DNA of 56,893 bases from Phoronis australis (lineage: Eukaryota > Phoronida > Phoronidae): the NCBI GenBank assembly GCA_002633005.1, contig NMRA01000353.1, positions 418,639 through 475,531 on the forward strand, given 5' to 3'. Shown here in pieces: positions 1 to 34,047 of this stretch. The notes beneath the pieces are model-generated. The model ran no database searches and was not told the origin of the DNA. It saw only the letters and a list, made by a program, of their open reading frames with translations. The position numbers were made by a program, and so were the translations under genes. Each line of letters begins with the position of its first letter. Positions within the stretch are counted from its first letter, which is position 1.

Positions 1-2
1 GT

Positions 3-221
3 GGAGCTTTGCAGTTAATATGTATGGCAATGACCGCATCTCCATTGACAGTACTAAACGATGAACGCTGTAAGTGCAAAAAGAACATGTGTGTTGGGAA
101 ACTGAGTTTGTGCTGCAATGCTGAGTCAAACTGTACAGAAATGTGCAGCTGTGACAACTGCAGTAACATCAGCAACACTGACTGCATAACATTGGATAGT
201 TCTTTGACAAGTCAATCCTAA
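3..221 (+). CDS. C-terminal part of a cysteine-rich CXC-like protein (partial, enters from left)
   Basis: The frame is open from the left edge and ends at TAA (219-221), giving about 72 residues. The cysteine pattern is C-x-C-x4-C-x6-CC-x5-C-x3-C-x-C-x2-C (segment RCKCKKNMC through MCSCDNCSN). This resembles the Tesmin/TSO1-type CXC zinc-binding repeat, which in many marine invertebrates also occurs at the end of transposon-associated proteins. Some spacing between cysteines looks degenerate, so it may be a decayed copy. TTGCAG before residue 3 could be a splice acceptor, in which case the exon would start at position 15. No other part of the protein is visible. The family call rests on the cysteine pattern alone. 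Confidence 0.45.
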   Translation, partial: GALQLICMAMTASPLTVLNDERCKCKKNMCVGKLSLCCNAESNCTEMCSCDNCSNISNTDCITLDSSLTSQS

Positions 222-255
222 ATAGACCTCCAACCCCGTTATTTCCTTTTTTTGT

Positions 256-261
256 ATTAAA
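256..261 (+). terminator. Possible poly(A) signal ATTAAA
   Basis: ATTAAA lies 35 bp after the stop codon of the left-edge reading frame, which suits a short 3' UTR. ATTAAA is the commonest variant of AATAAA. Confidence 0.35.
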
Positions 262-1062
262 AAGTTAATGTTATTTGTTGATTAAGTCATAGAAAGTACA
301 TACTTTGATCATTGTCATGTATTTGTCTCATAATGCTTGATAAACGCTGTCAGAATAATCTATTATTTTCATACAGTCTTTGTGCACATTCACAGAGATC
401 ATTCAACTAAGTTGTTTTTGTACTATAACGTATTTCTGGTGTATTATGCAAACAAGCTGTATTTACACCATTAGTCAATGTTTTAGTCATTGAGGCACAA
501 ATTTTGCCCAGTTTCCAGTGTTTTGTGTTATTTTTGTTGCCTGACAATGCCAGAATAACTTCATAGTAACATTCAGACTTAGTTTGCATTTTTGCCACTA
601 GGTGTCTCTTTACATTTTTTAAATTTCACTGTTAATTAACAATTTACATAGTAAAACATGTAATGTGAGTGTAATATTGTTCAATACAATGGCACTGATG
701 GGACCATATTACTTGTTTTACAAAAAAAGTCACCAAAACTGTTGCTTTTACAAATATTGGTGATTATTAGGTAACTTCAAACTCAAATTTCTCAAAAATG
801 TGCAACTTTATATGTGGGAACTTTTTAGATTTTGAGAACACTCAAATAAATGAATTAAAAAACACCAAAATGAGATTGCCCCCCTAAAGTACTCACAAAA
901 ACCATTTTCTAGAGGCTCTACAAAATCTGGCCCACCGACTAAAGCCAATTGAACTTAAAGTCTATAAATACGAAAGGGGTATAGGACGGATTATTAGAAC
1001 AAACATTAAGTCAAAGCAAAGTCCTGTAGATGTGCTGGAAGGCGACGGGGCCTCGTAGAGCG
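262..1062. other. AT-rich intergenic DNA
   Basis: No convincing coding sequence. Just left of the retrotransposon, the minus strand reads TTTAGGGGGGCA (near 878-889), a polypurine-tract-like run, but I found no matching LTR copy on the other side of the element. Confidence 0.4.
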
Positions 1063-1860
1063 TCAAGGAGGGGCATCACTAACTGCAGGTACATCAACTG
1101 CCTCGGAAGGGGCATCAAGTGGACCGGGGTTGATAGTCAGGTCTTCGGACGGTGTATGATCGACCGGGGCCAACTCAGAGGGAACTGAAGGAGCGGGAGG
1201 CTCACTTGGAGGGTGTGAGATGGGCGTCGGCTCTGAGGATAGTGGCGTAACATGATAATCATCATCAGCTATTTCAAAGCTGGAATCGGAAGCCGCGGAG
1301 ATGGTGAGGGGGATCATCTCGTGGGGAACTTTGTAGCACTCCGTATTTTTGACACGATAGGATGTTGAGCGAAGTTGGTTGCCAACAAATTTTTTAATGT
1401 TGAGCCAAGAACCGTCGCGACTAACCACAAGATAGCAAGGACGGGAGCGAGTCTTATCGCGATCAACATAGAGATAAACTGAATCCCCAGCTGTAGCGTT
1501 GCTCGTAAGAGGGAGTCTAGCCACAGGAGCCTTAGATCTCGAGCTGGGTTCATGGTTCCTTTCACGTTTGAGTCGTTGTGCCTCGACCAGGCTGAGGTCG
1601 GTGACGGGTATTTGGTCGCAGGTAAATTGGTCACGTTGGAATAGCATCTCTAGGGCAGATAAGCCTCTGGAACGTAGCCGACTGTTCAGTCGGGCAACTG
1701 CAAGTGAAAGCTGCAAAGAAGTTACCTTGACATGGACCAAGTGCTCACGTAGTAACTCATCGGAAAGCTCTTCAATTGCCTTTTCAGCGACTGGGTTGTG
1801 ATTGGGGGTTTTTAACACGGCCAAGTTCAATAGTAATCCCGTGTCGTTTAAGGAGATCAC
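1063..1860 (-). pseudogene. Integrase C-terminal region of the LTR element
   Basis: This frame contains NHNPVAEKAIEELSDEL, which supplies the Glu of the D,D-35-E triad, then a basic stretch and a proline/serine/aspartate-rich tail ending at 1063. It overlaps the preceding frame by about 80 bp, so one frameshift near 1790 separates it from the rest of the integrase. Confidence 0.75.
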
Positions 1861-3115
1861 CGTCCTTCAAAGCACTGAAGCCAGGAGCCTGATCCGTACG
1901 GATAACTACTGGAGGACCATCCAAACGGCAAAATTCTATGCACATTTGAAGAAGACAATCTCGCAAGTCGTTACGGCGTTCACTCTCGACAAAGCGTGCG
2001 ACGGTGTAGGACATACATTCCCACAGTATGAGGATCAATTGGCGTTCGCGTTTCATGACATCTGCAGCGAAAGACAGACCGACGGTCGGGGGAGGGTCAG
2101 ACGAGTGTTGAGTGATCAACGTTTTGGGGAATGTCTGAAGGGAGCAACACTGGTGGCAAGATTTGGAATATCTGTCAATGGCGGAGTCCAAGTCGAGGGC
2201 GTAGAAGTAACGTTGGGCAACTAGCCTCAGCTGATTGGATGAGGGATGATCCAAGCGGAGGTGAAGAGCCATGAGTAGACCGTCTAAAACAGAACGTGGA
2301 ACAACTATGCATTCGCGAATCTGAGCGAGGGGTGCATTTCTACGGACAACTAGTAAACCATCACTAGCGACCTTGACAATATTTAGGTAACGCTTCACAT
2401 CTCGAACATCAGTCAGCTTCCTACTGGGGCGCGTACCTTGCGCGAGATGAGCATGAGTACGGCGAAGGTCTGAGCATGCAGTTTGGATACTATGCCAAGC
2501 AGAACGGGTAGTGAACAGAAGCCTCGACACACCCGATAAGATGTTGTCTGTGGATGAACGAAAGACCACACAATCTTCGGTAGAAGCCACGAAGGAACAC
2601 ACCTGGCACGCCATGTATGAAAACTCAATACTATGTCGGCTTGCAAAGACTGATATGATGTTTGCGGCCCCTGAAACATGCCGAACAGTAGCTTGGAACC
2701 GAGCTACAGCTGACAAAAATGTAGACACTCGAGGACTCAAAGAAAATTCACCTCTACATAACCGATCAAAGGCCTGTACACATGGCTTACTGTCAGTGAG
2801 GACCGTAGCACGATGCCTGGACTGGATGAGGTATGGGCTGAAGTGCTTCAAACCTACGGCAATTGCCAAAGCTTCAACCTCACACGGGAGCCAAAGTACT
2901 TGGCGGGACTTAAGCTTGGCGCTGAAGAAGGAGGCAATCTTGGGTTTTCCGTCCCTCGTAACATATAAGGTGGTTGCTATCCCTAGGTGCCTAGCAGAGA
3001 CATCTGTCACGATCCATAGGTTGTCCTCAGGTCGGGGGAGTGTGATGAGCTTGTTAGACGAGAGTGCCTTCTGGGCAGCAGAAAATACACTGACTAGCTC
3101 ATCGGACCATGTCAA
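1784..3115 (-). pseudogene. RNase H plus integrase zinc finger and catalytic core (first two acidic residues)
   Basis: A single 443-codon frame. It begins with a Ty3-type RNase H (LWIVTDVSARHLGIA, then WLPCEVEALAIAVGLKHF and VLTDSKPC). The integrase H-H-C-C zinc module follows (HLRLDHPSS...CHQC), then the catalytic core with FAADVMKRE (first D) and VIRTDQAPGF (second D). The frame is lost just before the third catalytic residue, which lies in the next frame. Confidence 0.8.
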
Positions 3116-3136
3116 TGGATCCTTGGAATCGCGGCC

Positions 3137-4112
3137 TCAAATAGCATCATCCAGTGGAGACATATAGGCGGAGCAATGAGGGATAACCCTACACAAAACC
3201 TTGAAGGCACTAATAAATGAACGCATCTGACGCACGGCTGTAGGCTTGTTGCACGAAGCAAGTGCAGATTTACGATGACTGCTAGCCTGAAGGGTGCCAC
3301 CTTCCCATATCCAACCCAGGATAGTTGTGCGTCTGGGGGAAATGACCGTTTTGGTAGGTGACAAATGTATACCAGACTTAGCAAGGGCAGAAACTACCAG
3401 TTCCCAATTGGTAAGTAGCTCAGAAGCGGTCTGGCCACCAAAGTACAAGTCGTCTGCCAGCTTGGTTACGATGCCTTGTTCGAAAAGGTTACCAAGAACA
3501 CGGCAGGTAAGCTCTTCTAATGCTGTTTCTGAAACCGGCATCCCCATAGCACATCTGGCATAGACAAGAATGCCATGGAAGGGGGTTACCACGCCGCAGT
3601 ACTTCATGGACTCACGAAACAGGGGAATTTGATAAAAAGCACTTGTGAGGTCCGTCTTGACTATAAATCACCACTGGGCAATTTTGCGTAGGACCGAATC
3701 TACATCGGGCATGAGTGACGTTGGGGTTTGGCATATCTTCCAACGTCCGCAAAGGCTGTCACGAGTCGAATCCACAGCTAAGCTTTTTGACCAGGAAGGA
3801 TGGATTGAGATACTCAACTTGAACTTTCACATCTTCGGAACGAACAAAGACACCGAGAGCCTCAAGTTCGTGAAACTTCTGTTGGAGGGCATGGAGCTTT
3901 GTCGGTGAGTACCTGATGACCTTTGCGTTGGGGCGGCTGTGTAGGACCCATGTTAATAGAGGCTTCAAATGGACCGGCGGATCCATTGTAACCAGTAAAG
4001 TTGGGGGTGAAGATAGTAGCAAAGGAATCGTGGAGGCGTTCGAAAGTCTTCCGCGTGACATCCGGTAAAACTCCATCGGGATCGACTGAAGCAAAGCGAA
4101 AATGCTGGACAT
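3137..4112 (-). pseudogene. Reverse transcriptase region of the LTR element
   Basis: The N-terminal part lies in the frame 3759-4112 ([15 protein letters not shown], then [10 protein letters not shown]). The palm lies in the frame 3137-3607 with LADDLYFGG, the LTR-element form of the YxDD catalytic box. It is followed by ILGWIW and the thumb/connection region. The two halves are out of frame with each other, and about 150 bp between them has in-frame stops. Confidence 0.75.
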
Positions 4113-4983
4113 GCTGCGCGGATGGTGAATAGGTTTGGGAGGGTGCTACCGTTGAACTTGTAGGTATAGGTGGGACGACGTGGTGAACCTGACAAAAGTG
4201 TTCGTCCTTGCGTAAGAACCGGGGTTCATTTGTGTCATTTAGTAGGTGTAACTTGTCTTGGTCAACAGTAATGATCTGTGGTTTGAGCCACAAGTCACTA
4301 GGGTCGCAACATCGGGCACTTGGGGAATCTGTTCGAGGTTCAATTGCTATCTCCTGGCTATGTCCACGTAAATCAGCAGGGACGTCAATGTCGAGGCTGT
4401 CGCCTGGCCATACCACATTGGCTGAAGGAGGTGAACGCAGAACGTGCGTTCTACGGACAAGTGTCTGTCTTGACAAAGACTTACAGTGATCATTGCGATA
4501 GACATCAATTTCTCCTACACCAACCTCTTTCTTAGCTGGGTGAACTGAGATGTTGTTTCTCACTATAAATGGGATAGCAGCAAGGACGTTTACATCAAGT
4601 GTCTTAATGACCAGGCCCTCGAAAACCAATTTGTGGTTGTCAAGCTTGAAAGTGACCTTGGTTTCACCAACAACATCGAGTGGGGAGACACCATCAGCTT
4701 GGAAAGCATAATGTGTGTTGGCGACGATAGGTGTACCGAGTGATCGGGCACAAGATTCGCGAATCATATTTCCTGTTGCACCACAATCGAGAGTAAGCCG
4801 TACTGGTTGATCGTGGCACAGAACGTCGATGACAGGTGACTGGATAATGTGCACTCGGTTAGCGATGGGCTCCTCGGGTTCACCAATCTCGTCGGGACAC
4901 TCTGAGAGATGGGGATCATCAACCTCTCGGAGAAGTGGGCCTTCATGAAATAGCGTTTGTCTTCTGCGGGTAGGTAGGGACAC
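3862..4983 (-). pseudogene. Retropepsin-like protease region of the LTR element
   Basis: This 373-codon frame contains the retropepsin active-site motif LDCGATGNM around residues 65-73 (near 4766-4791), with the expected downstream hydrophobic strand-rich region. The canonical motif is D-S/T-G-A; here it reads D-C-G-A, which the family tolerates poorly. The frame's upstream end overlaps Gag in another frame, and its downstream end runs into the start of the RT region, which continues in a different frame. Confidence 0.7.
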
Positions 4984-5785
4984 TGAGACAAGTAGTGATC
5001 AAACTGGGAGCGAGGAGCCTGTTTACACAGTGGGCAGGACTTTGCTGGGCTTCGGCGAGTGACCGAGGTCGCCTTACGAGGGAATGCCCATAACGCCTTG
5101 GCATCTTCGAGTGTTTGTAACTCGTCAAGCAATGGCTGGAATGCCTGCGAAATTTCTGGTTTGATCCATGCAAGTGACTTACTTTGGACTTCGGGACCAC
5201 ATCGCAGTTGGACGAGTGAATCAAGCGTAACCAAGTGAGGACTGCTAAATTCTCTAAGGTCGGAGACATTTCTTCCTCATCTGTGATAAACACGCCATGA
5301 TGTAAAATGGTGTTGTCCGGGCCGAGCAAATTGTCTTCGATAAATGACATGAGTCGCTGATATAGGTCTTCCGGGCGTTCGTCGGGTTGGAGGCGTATAT
5401 CAGAAAAAACAATAAAATGTCCTCCAGATGTCTGAAAGCCGTAATGACTTCTGATAGTTTGCCACATACCGGTAAGTGAGGTGGACTGTTTGACAATAGC
5501 ACTGCGGGCAATCACAGGACAATAGTTGGCCAATTGGCCTAGCATGAGGTTTAAGTGGGTTAGTTTCTGACGGGCTGTGCGTCGCCGGGATTCAGGTACA
5601 GCATCTGTATCGTCAACTAAACCTCTCAAGGGGACTCTGGCTTTTTGCCACGTATAATCGGCTTGCAGAAAGTCCTCAAAATTCGGGCCGAGTGATAACA
5701 CGTAAGTTATATTGTTCTTCCAGTTATCAAAACTGGTGATAGTTTCACTTTTAGTCAAGCACCACTGCTTCGGTGCTCTGGCCAT
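4764..5785 (-). pseudogene. gag-like region of the LTR element
   Basis: The frame running down from 5947 contains a likely start at 5785 ([12 protein letters not shown]). It continues with a helical Gag-like region up to about 5220, where the homologous frame shifts to the overlapping frame 4764-5234. That second frame holds a knuckle-like C-x2-C-x9-H-x4-C ([19 protein letters not shown]). The known role of this region is particle assembly and RNA binding. The frameshift breaks it. Confidence 0.7.
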
Positions 5786-6204
5786 GGTTCGATTGCTATT
5801 GCCACCACGCCAGTAATAGTAAAAGACGACTTGTATTTTTTGTAGAACAGCGACCGGAAAAACAGTAGCCAAATAATACGTACGAATAGTACACAAATAA
5901 TGGCGAAGGTTGGTTACGGTTGGAGTCTGTTTGGTGATAAATTTCAATTATTCTTCCGAGAAATAGAGACAGGAGAGCATAGCCGTATGTTGTAATTTTA
6001 GACTTGCGAATTTTTTTTCAGTTCTAAACACAAAACGCTCGGCAGTGCCAGGGGCTCGAAACCCAATCAAGCCCGTCGCGACATGGATCAGCCGGGTTAG
6101 TCGGCTGCGAAAATTGAAAACTAAACTTCCAGTCACGAAAAGACTAGATTAGTGAACCCGATCGGGGGCCGCGAAGCCAGATTCCCCTTCCACGGCGTCA
6201 GAAC

Positions 6205-6845
6205 CGCCCATCATCGCGCACTACAAACGACCGCGCGTGGCTTGAAAATTCAGTTGACACGGCAGCCTATTTAGTGAGTCACTCTCATTTTAGATAAGTT
6301 CATTTTTGAAAAAAACACGTCATTTCTCAGTGTAAAAACCAAACCTCGACTTTGTTTTATACCTTCGACAGAATGTTAACACGTCAGGTTACATGCCTGT
6401 CGTTTTGTGGCTCATCTATTTTCCGTACAATGAAGATACTGAGCAGCAAACGCGATGAAAACCCGCAAAACCAATTGTTGACTACGTAAGCAGCACAATT
6501 AAGTCCCACATTTTTGTTGTGCAATTTGCCCTGTTTTGTTACCGCGCATCCGAATACGTCATTCGGCTAGGGCAACGTTTCATGGATTTTTTTCGACAAG
6601 ATGCTTTTCAAACGTCGAGTGAAGTTGCAAAGTTTGGGTTGCGAACAAAAAATTAGAGGAGTTTGCACTCAGAGTTATTTTGGATCTTTGACGACTTTAA
6701 TAACATCATATAGCAGGTCGCGGATACTTTTTCAACGAGCAGTTTCACGCTTTTCACAATACACTTAGCTATTCAAATGCACGTGTCGGTCAGAGAGCAC
6801 TGATTCAAGTTTCACCGACGTCGGCAACTAACATTGCGCTCTAGA
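6205..6845 (+). repeat. Dispersed ~640-bp repeat, copy 1
   Basis: Shares long stretches with 28250-28745 (same strand) and 38225-38870 (opposite strand). Landmarks are GCGCACTACAAA at one end, TAGTGAGTCACTCT, GAGTTTGCACTCAGAGTTA, and GAGCACTGATTCAA at the other end. No ORF is shared among the copies, so it is probably a non-autonomous element. Confidence 0.7.
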
Positions 6846-9590
6846 GCCTTTCAGTGGCGGTCGTAAGAGTTAAACGCCATGTAAGAAATTTGCGAGAATT
6901 TAACGTCGCAGGTAAGAGCATAATCTAAACATTTTCTTGATGGTCTAAAAATTAACTTTGGGCTCGAAAAAATGGCGGTAAAATTTTGCGACCTGTCATT
7001 TATGAAATATGCAGCTGGATTTTGAAAATGTGATCTGGGAATTTGGCTAGGTCGCAAAGTGCTACCTGGCAATTTTCATAGCGTTGAGCCCTGTTATTAT
7101 TTATTTCACTATCAAATAACGATTGCGTAATATTTGGAATCACTAAGGTTTTATATGCTCACACTTGTTAAGTGTATCAGTTGTAGTGTTTTCTTTAAAA
7201 CCGCAATATATTTACAAATTGTTTCTTTTCCTGATTATACTTATACACATAGTTCTCCAGGAAGTCACTAGGTGGCGCTTGCTACGAATTTAAATATCCA
7301 AGGTTTTAATGACACAAAGCATCTTTAACATGCTAAATAAGATATTCCTCATATCCACTTAGTCCAAATCCTGTTGCTGTTAAAACAATGCATTAATCAA
7401 CTTGTCGGTGAGACACTTCGTGAACATTCAGTAAGGACTGTGAGAACAGGTTGTTCAGAGTCGCGTTCAGTTTGCGGAAGACGCGCGAGTGTTTGTGCAC
7501 GGGACAGCCGATGATGTTCAAATAGTGTCGTTTAGTTCCTGCTATGCATTAGCATAGCTAGGACCATGCAATTACACTTTTAAGGTTACGTCGGAAGTCC
7601 TCGAAAAATGTTCAAATTTGCCAAATTTTGGAACATCATATCTCAGAAATGGCTGATGGGATTCATACGCCGGAAACACACCACAAACTTTACTAAAAAC
7701 ACGGGGATACATGATCCAATTAATAACTTGAGACTGGTGTAAAGTACATCAAATTTTAAAAGTATTTTCTTTCAGAAAACATACTTTTACCACTTTAAAA
7801 ATGAATTTGGCTAAATACACTGACAAATCGATAAGGTACTACATAAAACTCCCGTCGTCGCAGTTTTTACCCTCGCCTATACCGAACCTGCGCACATTTT
7901 GGCCTCCCTCAGAGTCACTTACATTCTTCCGCCGGCTGATCGCGACCGTTTCTTGTACAGTAAATACATAAACGTTAGGTCAACCTCGGAGAAAATGGAG
8001 GAAGTATCAGGTCAACTGTTACGCCTGTTTGTCCACTCATTGTTCGACTTTCTTTTTCCATTAAAATACGAATACCCTTCGTCCACCTGCTACTTTCTGA
8101 CCAACATAAGGGGTACGTAAAAGGTGCCCTTCATAACCATAATACTTTATGGGATTCTGATGTGAGACAATCGTTACCCATGGACCCCAGCACACGGTCC
8201 CCGTAGCATAGTGCCTTATTGAGGTTTTGTAAGACAAGCCAACCGTCATATCATGAAACTTACAGACAATATTCTTTATCGACTCTTCTCTACAACGCTG
8301 TTAGGAATCGTTTTAAAAGATTCTACGTTTGTACACGGGACTTTTAAATATAAGACTTTTTATGATTTTATAGATATACTTGCCAAGTGTTGAGGGGCCC
8401 CCACGGAAAGCAGTATGAACTGGTGGGCCTACCCTCATTGTAAACATTACATTAATAAATAATAAATGTTGCACAAAACGAAAACGAAATGATAATTTAG
8501 AAAACTGTTACAGCGTTATTTAAATTTCTTCTTGAATAATACCATAATAATAATTTGGTCATATTCTGTTTTGCTACCAAAAAAAACTGCAGATTGGTAT
8601 AGAGGAAACAATCAAATTCTGCAGGCTTTCTACTTTCAGAAAATGTATAATTTTCCGACTTAAAATTTAGTTTTAGATAATTAAGTAAATGCAGACTTGT
8701 CGATAAGGTCCTACACGTACCCCACAGATAAAGTGACGTCGAATCAATACAGTTGTGAACTGAAACTCCAAAACAGACACTGGTTAGATGACATAAAACC
8801 GGGGCTAAAACTAGTGCAGTCGAACGTCGTTACAACGTACCCTAGATGTAATATGACACTTACACTTTCACGTACCGATTATAGCAAATGCATGAAATCT
8901 ACCCGAAACGTAGACTTGGAAGGTCCCCTCTGGCGTACGTTGAGGAAAGATGTGAAATTTGTGACAAGTCGAATGAAATATACACTTGAAGCAATTTGTA
9001 ATATTTTTGCTTAAAGATGCTATAAGCACATTTTTTGTCAAAAACCGTCTTTTGATTACAAGCAATGAAACTGGTCTCGACCGGTTCTTCACTAAGACAA
9101 CCGCGTTCCTGACTTGGCAGCAACTGACAGTTTGTTATTGCATGATACTACTGGACTCGCCAAGTCTCAGATTTATAAGGGTGAGGGGGCTACTGGAAGT
9201 CCGGATCAACACTTAGATTTTGTAATAGTATAACTGCTACTTGACAGTCCCATCATCCTCATAACGTCCATTTTCTGGCTTTTGTAATTTTCAATTGATA
9301 CGCCTCGGGCGTCCACAGGGGCGAATGCAACAGAACAATTTGAGATTTTTGGTTGCACTGTCTCTACAGTGAACAAGGACTCAAAACTTTTTATTGGAAA
9401 CTGTCCCTGACAGAGGGCGCTCATGAAAATGCAACTTTATTTGGCACAAATGTAATTAAAAGTTTAACATGACTTTAGAGTTGACGCCAATTAGTGACAT
9501 ATCCTTATATAGATGGAGGATGCCGGGATAAACAGAGTTATCCAATAACCCATGTAGGCAAAATGAAAACACGGGACCAGCTGACAACTG
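6846..9590. other. Intergenic repeat-rich DNA without recognised genes
   Basis: Several reading frames of 70-105 codons occur (for example 8697-9014 plus) but none matches a family I know or shows an exon-like structure. Two diverged related stretches occur around 7600-7860 and 8560-8730, sharing CTTTCAGAAAA and TCGATAAGGT landmarks. A small hairpin GCTATGC-ATTA-GCATAGC lies near 7540. CACTAGGTGGCGCTTGC at 7267-7283 is a CTCF-like motif. Confidence 0.4.
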
Positions 9591-10400
9591 TTATAAACTA
9601 GGAACAAGGTTTAGACCATAACCACAAAGAAGATACAGACTGAGGTAAACGTAAAAAACAAAAAATCCCACTAGGGTGCACACGGAAAGTCCGATCCGTT
9701 CGAAAGTCGTCGTACTCTGCTTGCAACTTCATATATATACACCAGCAAAATTCAATACAGGTCCTTCAGAGTATTTAGGAAATACAGCCATGGGGAGCAA
9801 AAACAAACAAAACTACCACTAGAAGGCGCAACAGTAGTCAAAGTCGTCGGAAAACCATTGCCAGCCACCCTCTTCATGCGCGCACCCAGGGGGGAGGGGG
9901 GAGGGGGTCTCGAAGAAGCCCCCCATTTGGCGAAGTGGGCAAAATGGTCCGCCCAGCACAGTGATGCTCACGTTTCTTTATTAGTCCGCCCGCTCTTTTG
10001 TTAGGAAAAGGTCCACAACGTCAGGAATTCGACCCCCCATATTTAAGGCTGGGTGCGTGCATGCACTTCACAGTAAGAAAATATTTGTCAATAATCAAAA
10101 TCATCCCTACAGCAGTTTGTTTGATAGAAATGCGGACTCCAAAAACAGACTCGAAAACAGTAAAAATGGCCACTAGGAGGCGCAAAACACCTTGAATCCA
10201 TCCGAAAACGGGAGGATAGCGTCATCTCACTAATTTTCGCATAACTGCCTAATTTTATGAAAATCCGTTGAGGACTTACGAAGACACAGAGGTAAGTGTA
10301 AAAAACTAAAATTGCAACTAGGAGGCACACCTGCAGTCGGAGATAAGAAATTTGTCGTCATCCGTCGTCAGCTTCATAGGAACACGTCTGCCAAATCTAA
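9590..10400 (+). repeat. Cluster of dispersed repeats carrying a CTCF-like motif (motif on + strand)
   Basis: At least four diverged copies of one repeat. Each has 'aga-tacag-gtaaa-gtaaaaaac' followed by a CCACTAGNNGGCGC-type motif and then a 'cagtagtc-gatc' tail. Motifs are at about 9668, 9815-9833, 10168-10185 and 10315. The same repeat recurs at about 19560-19760, 24640-24720, 25480-25560, 29930-30120 and 31240-31320, and in opposite orientation at 54885-56893. Confidence 0.65.
9889..9907 (+). other. G-quadruplex-prone run
   Basis: Three G runs of 6, 6 and 5 separated by single A residues. This can supply four GGG tracts with short loops. It lies inside the repeat cluster, and no function is shown. 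Confidence 0.5.
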
Positions 10401-10442
10401 TCAAGATCCTGTAAGGGGTTTAGGGCATACAGCAGCGGACGC

Positions 10443-10814
10443 TTGACACCGGACGCCCAGACAGATGACGGCAGTATGGGGTCAAACACTGAGTTGGGCC
10501 ATTTTTTCGACTGGAGAGGGGTGAAGGTATTGCGCATTGAATCCAACTGGTACAAGCTTGGGGCAAGAGCATCAACACAGATCACCATACACGACTTCAG
10601 CATCAACATGGGTGGTGTGGTGCTCCACCTTCTCAGACTCTACCAGCAATTACTGAGCCCCCTGCATTCAGCAGACGCCTCGGAAACGTGCCACCCATGC
10701 TACCCGATTTCGGTAAACAGTGAACAAGATGGCGGGTCATTGAAAGAATCTCGACAGTATCCTTTGATTTTCGCTGAGTTTGGTTTGATCCCTACTGGCC
10801 TGTTATTACAATAG
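10443..10814 (+). pseudogene. Penelope-like/GIY-YIG retroelement C-terminal fragment
   Basis: A 123-codon frame. Residues 20-77 (HFFDWRGVKVLRIESNWYK through LYQQLLSPL) resemble the region at the end of the GIY-YIG nuclease part of Penelope-like reverse transcriptase proteins, where 'H-FDW-VKVL--E-NWYKR---EA--I--H-PS-N-D-GR' is the usual pattern from memory. Several normally charged positions are altered and no upstream RT is present, so this is a short decayed 3' end. It stops 52 bp before the hairpin poly(A) signal at 10867. Identification is by recall of the family pattern only. Confidence 0.45.
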
Positions 10815-10866
10815 CAGGCTAGCTGTTACAGTCTAATGAGGATTGTCAAAAGCAGCGCTTTTACTG

Positions 10867-10904
10867 AATAAAATATTTCCAAGTAAATATGGAAATATTT
10901 TATT
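10867..10904. terminator. Symmetric hairpin with AATAAA on both strands (3' end of taxilin gene)
   Basis: AATAAAATATTTCC (10867-10880) and GGAAATATTTTATT (10891-10904) are perfect 14-bp inverted copies around a 10-nt loop. The minus-strand AATAAA (10899-10904) lies about 490 nt after the taxilin stop and is its best poly(A) signal. The plus-strand AATAAA (10867-10872) would serve transcripts arriving from the left, so the site could end transcription in both directions. Confidence 0.65.
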
Positions 10905-11395
10905 TTTTACTTCATTGTGTGACATTTTATGATTAATATTTTATTGTATTTATTTGAAAATAACTATCAACTTTGTCACTGTCACTCTCACGCACACACA
11001 GGACTGGACAGGAGCAAACATTTAAAAGTGGCTTCCATAATCAACTTCCATCAGGTTAACATAGGAAAGTGTATTTGTAATGATCTCTTTCTCTTTAAAA
11101 CATTACAAGATACAAAGCTGAATACCTAATCATGCACATAAACAGTGTTTCCTCAAAACATTACAAGATACAAAGCTGAATACCTAATCATGCACATAAA
11201 CAGTGTTTCCTCAAAACATGCCACAGGACAACCTTACTTCCAATCTACATGTTCTTGCTGAAAAGTCAAGTTCTAGCACAATTTCTTATTTTTTAATTGA
11301 CAGGACATTATTTCTAACCCATTTAAGCTCATACACACTACAACTACTACAAACAAGCACAGCAAGGTCGACTAGATTGAACTCAACAGATGACA
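10880..11395 (-). other. Probable 3' UTR of the taxilin gene
   Basis: This interval lies between the taxilin stop codon (11396-11398) and the AATAAA at 10899-10904. It contains a 58-bp direct duplication (11097-11212) and no coding signal. The cleavage site is inferred, not seen. Confidence 0.55.
11097..11212. repeat. 58-bp tandem duplication in the taxilin 3' UTR
   Basis: Two copies starting AAAACATTACAAGATACA, 58 bp apart and essentially identical, so the duplication is recent. Confidence 0.9.

Positions 11396-34047
<22,652 letters not shown>

Larger units (their letters stand above)
1063..5785 (-). mobile_element. LTR retrotransposon body (Ty3/gypsy-like order), inactivated by frameshifts
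   Basis: Minus-strand frames give, in order, Gag with a CCHC-like knuckle, an aspartic protease, reverse transcriptase, RNase H, and integrase with zinc and catalytic regions. The PR-RT-RH-INT order fits Ty3/gypsy. The frame changes at least near 5220, 4930, 3610-3800, 3120 and 1790, so this copy cannot make an intact polyprotein. Base composition is clearly more GC-rich than the AT-rich flanks, consistent with insertion. I could not find flanking LTRs by eye, so the outer ends are unknown. The body is described only as an old broken copy. Confidence 0.85.

Noticed and set aside
1499-3563. Plus-strand frames across the LTR element
   Set aside because: Antisense shadows of integrase, RNase H and RT frames.
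7540-7562. Palindromic GCTATGC-ATTA-GCATAGC as an octamer-type regulatory site
   Set aside because: A 7-bp stem in AT-rich intergenic DNA is expected by chance, with no gene start nearby.
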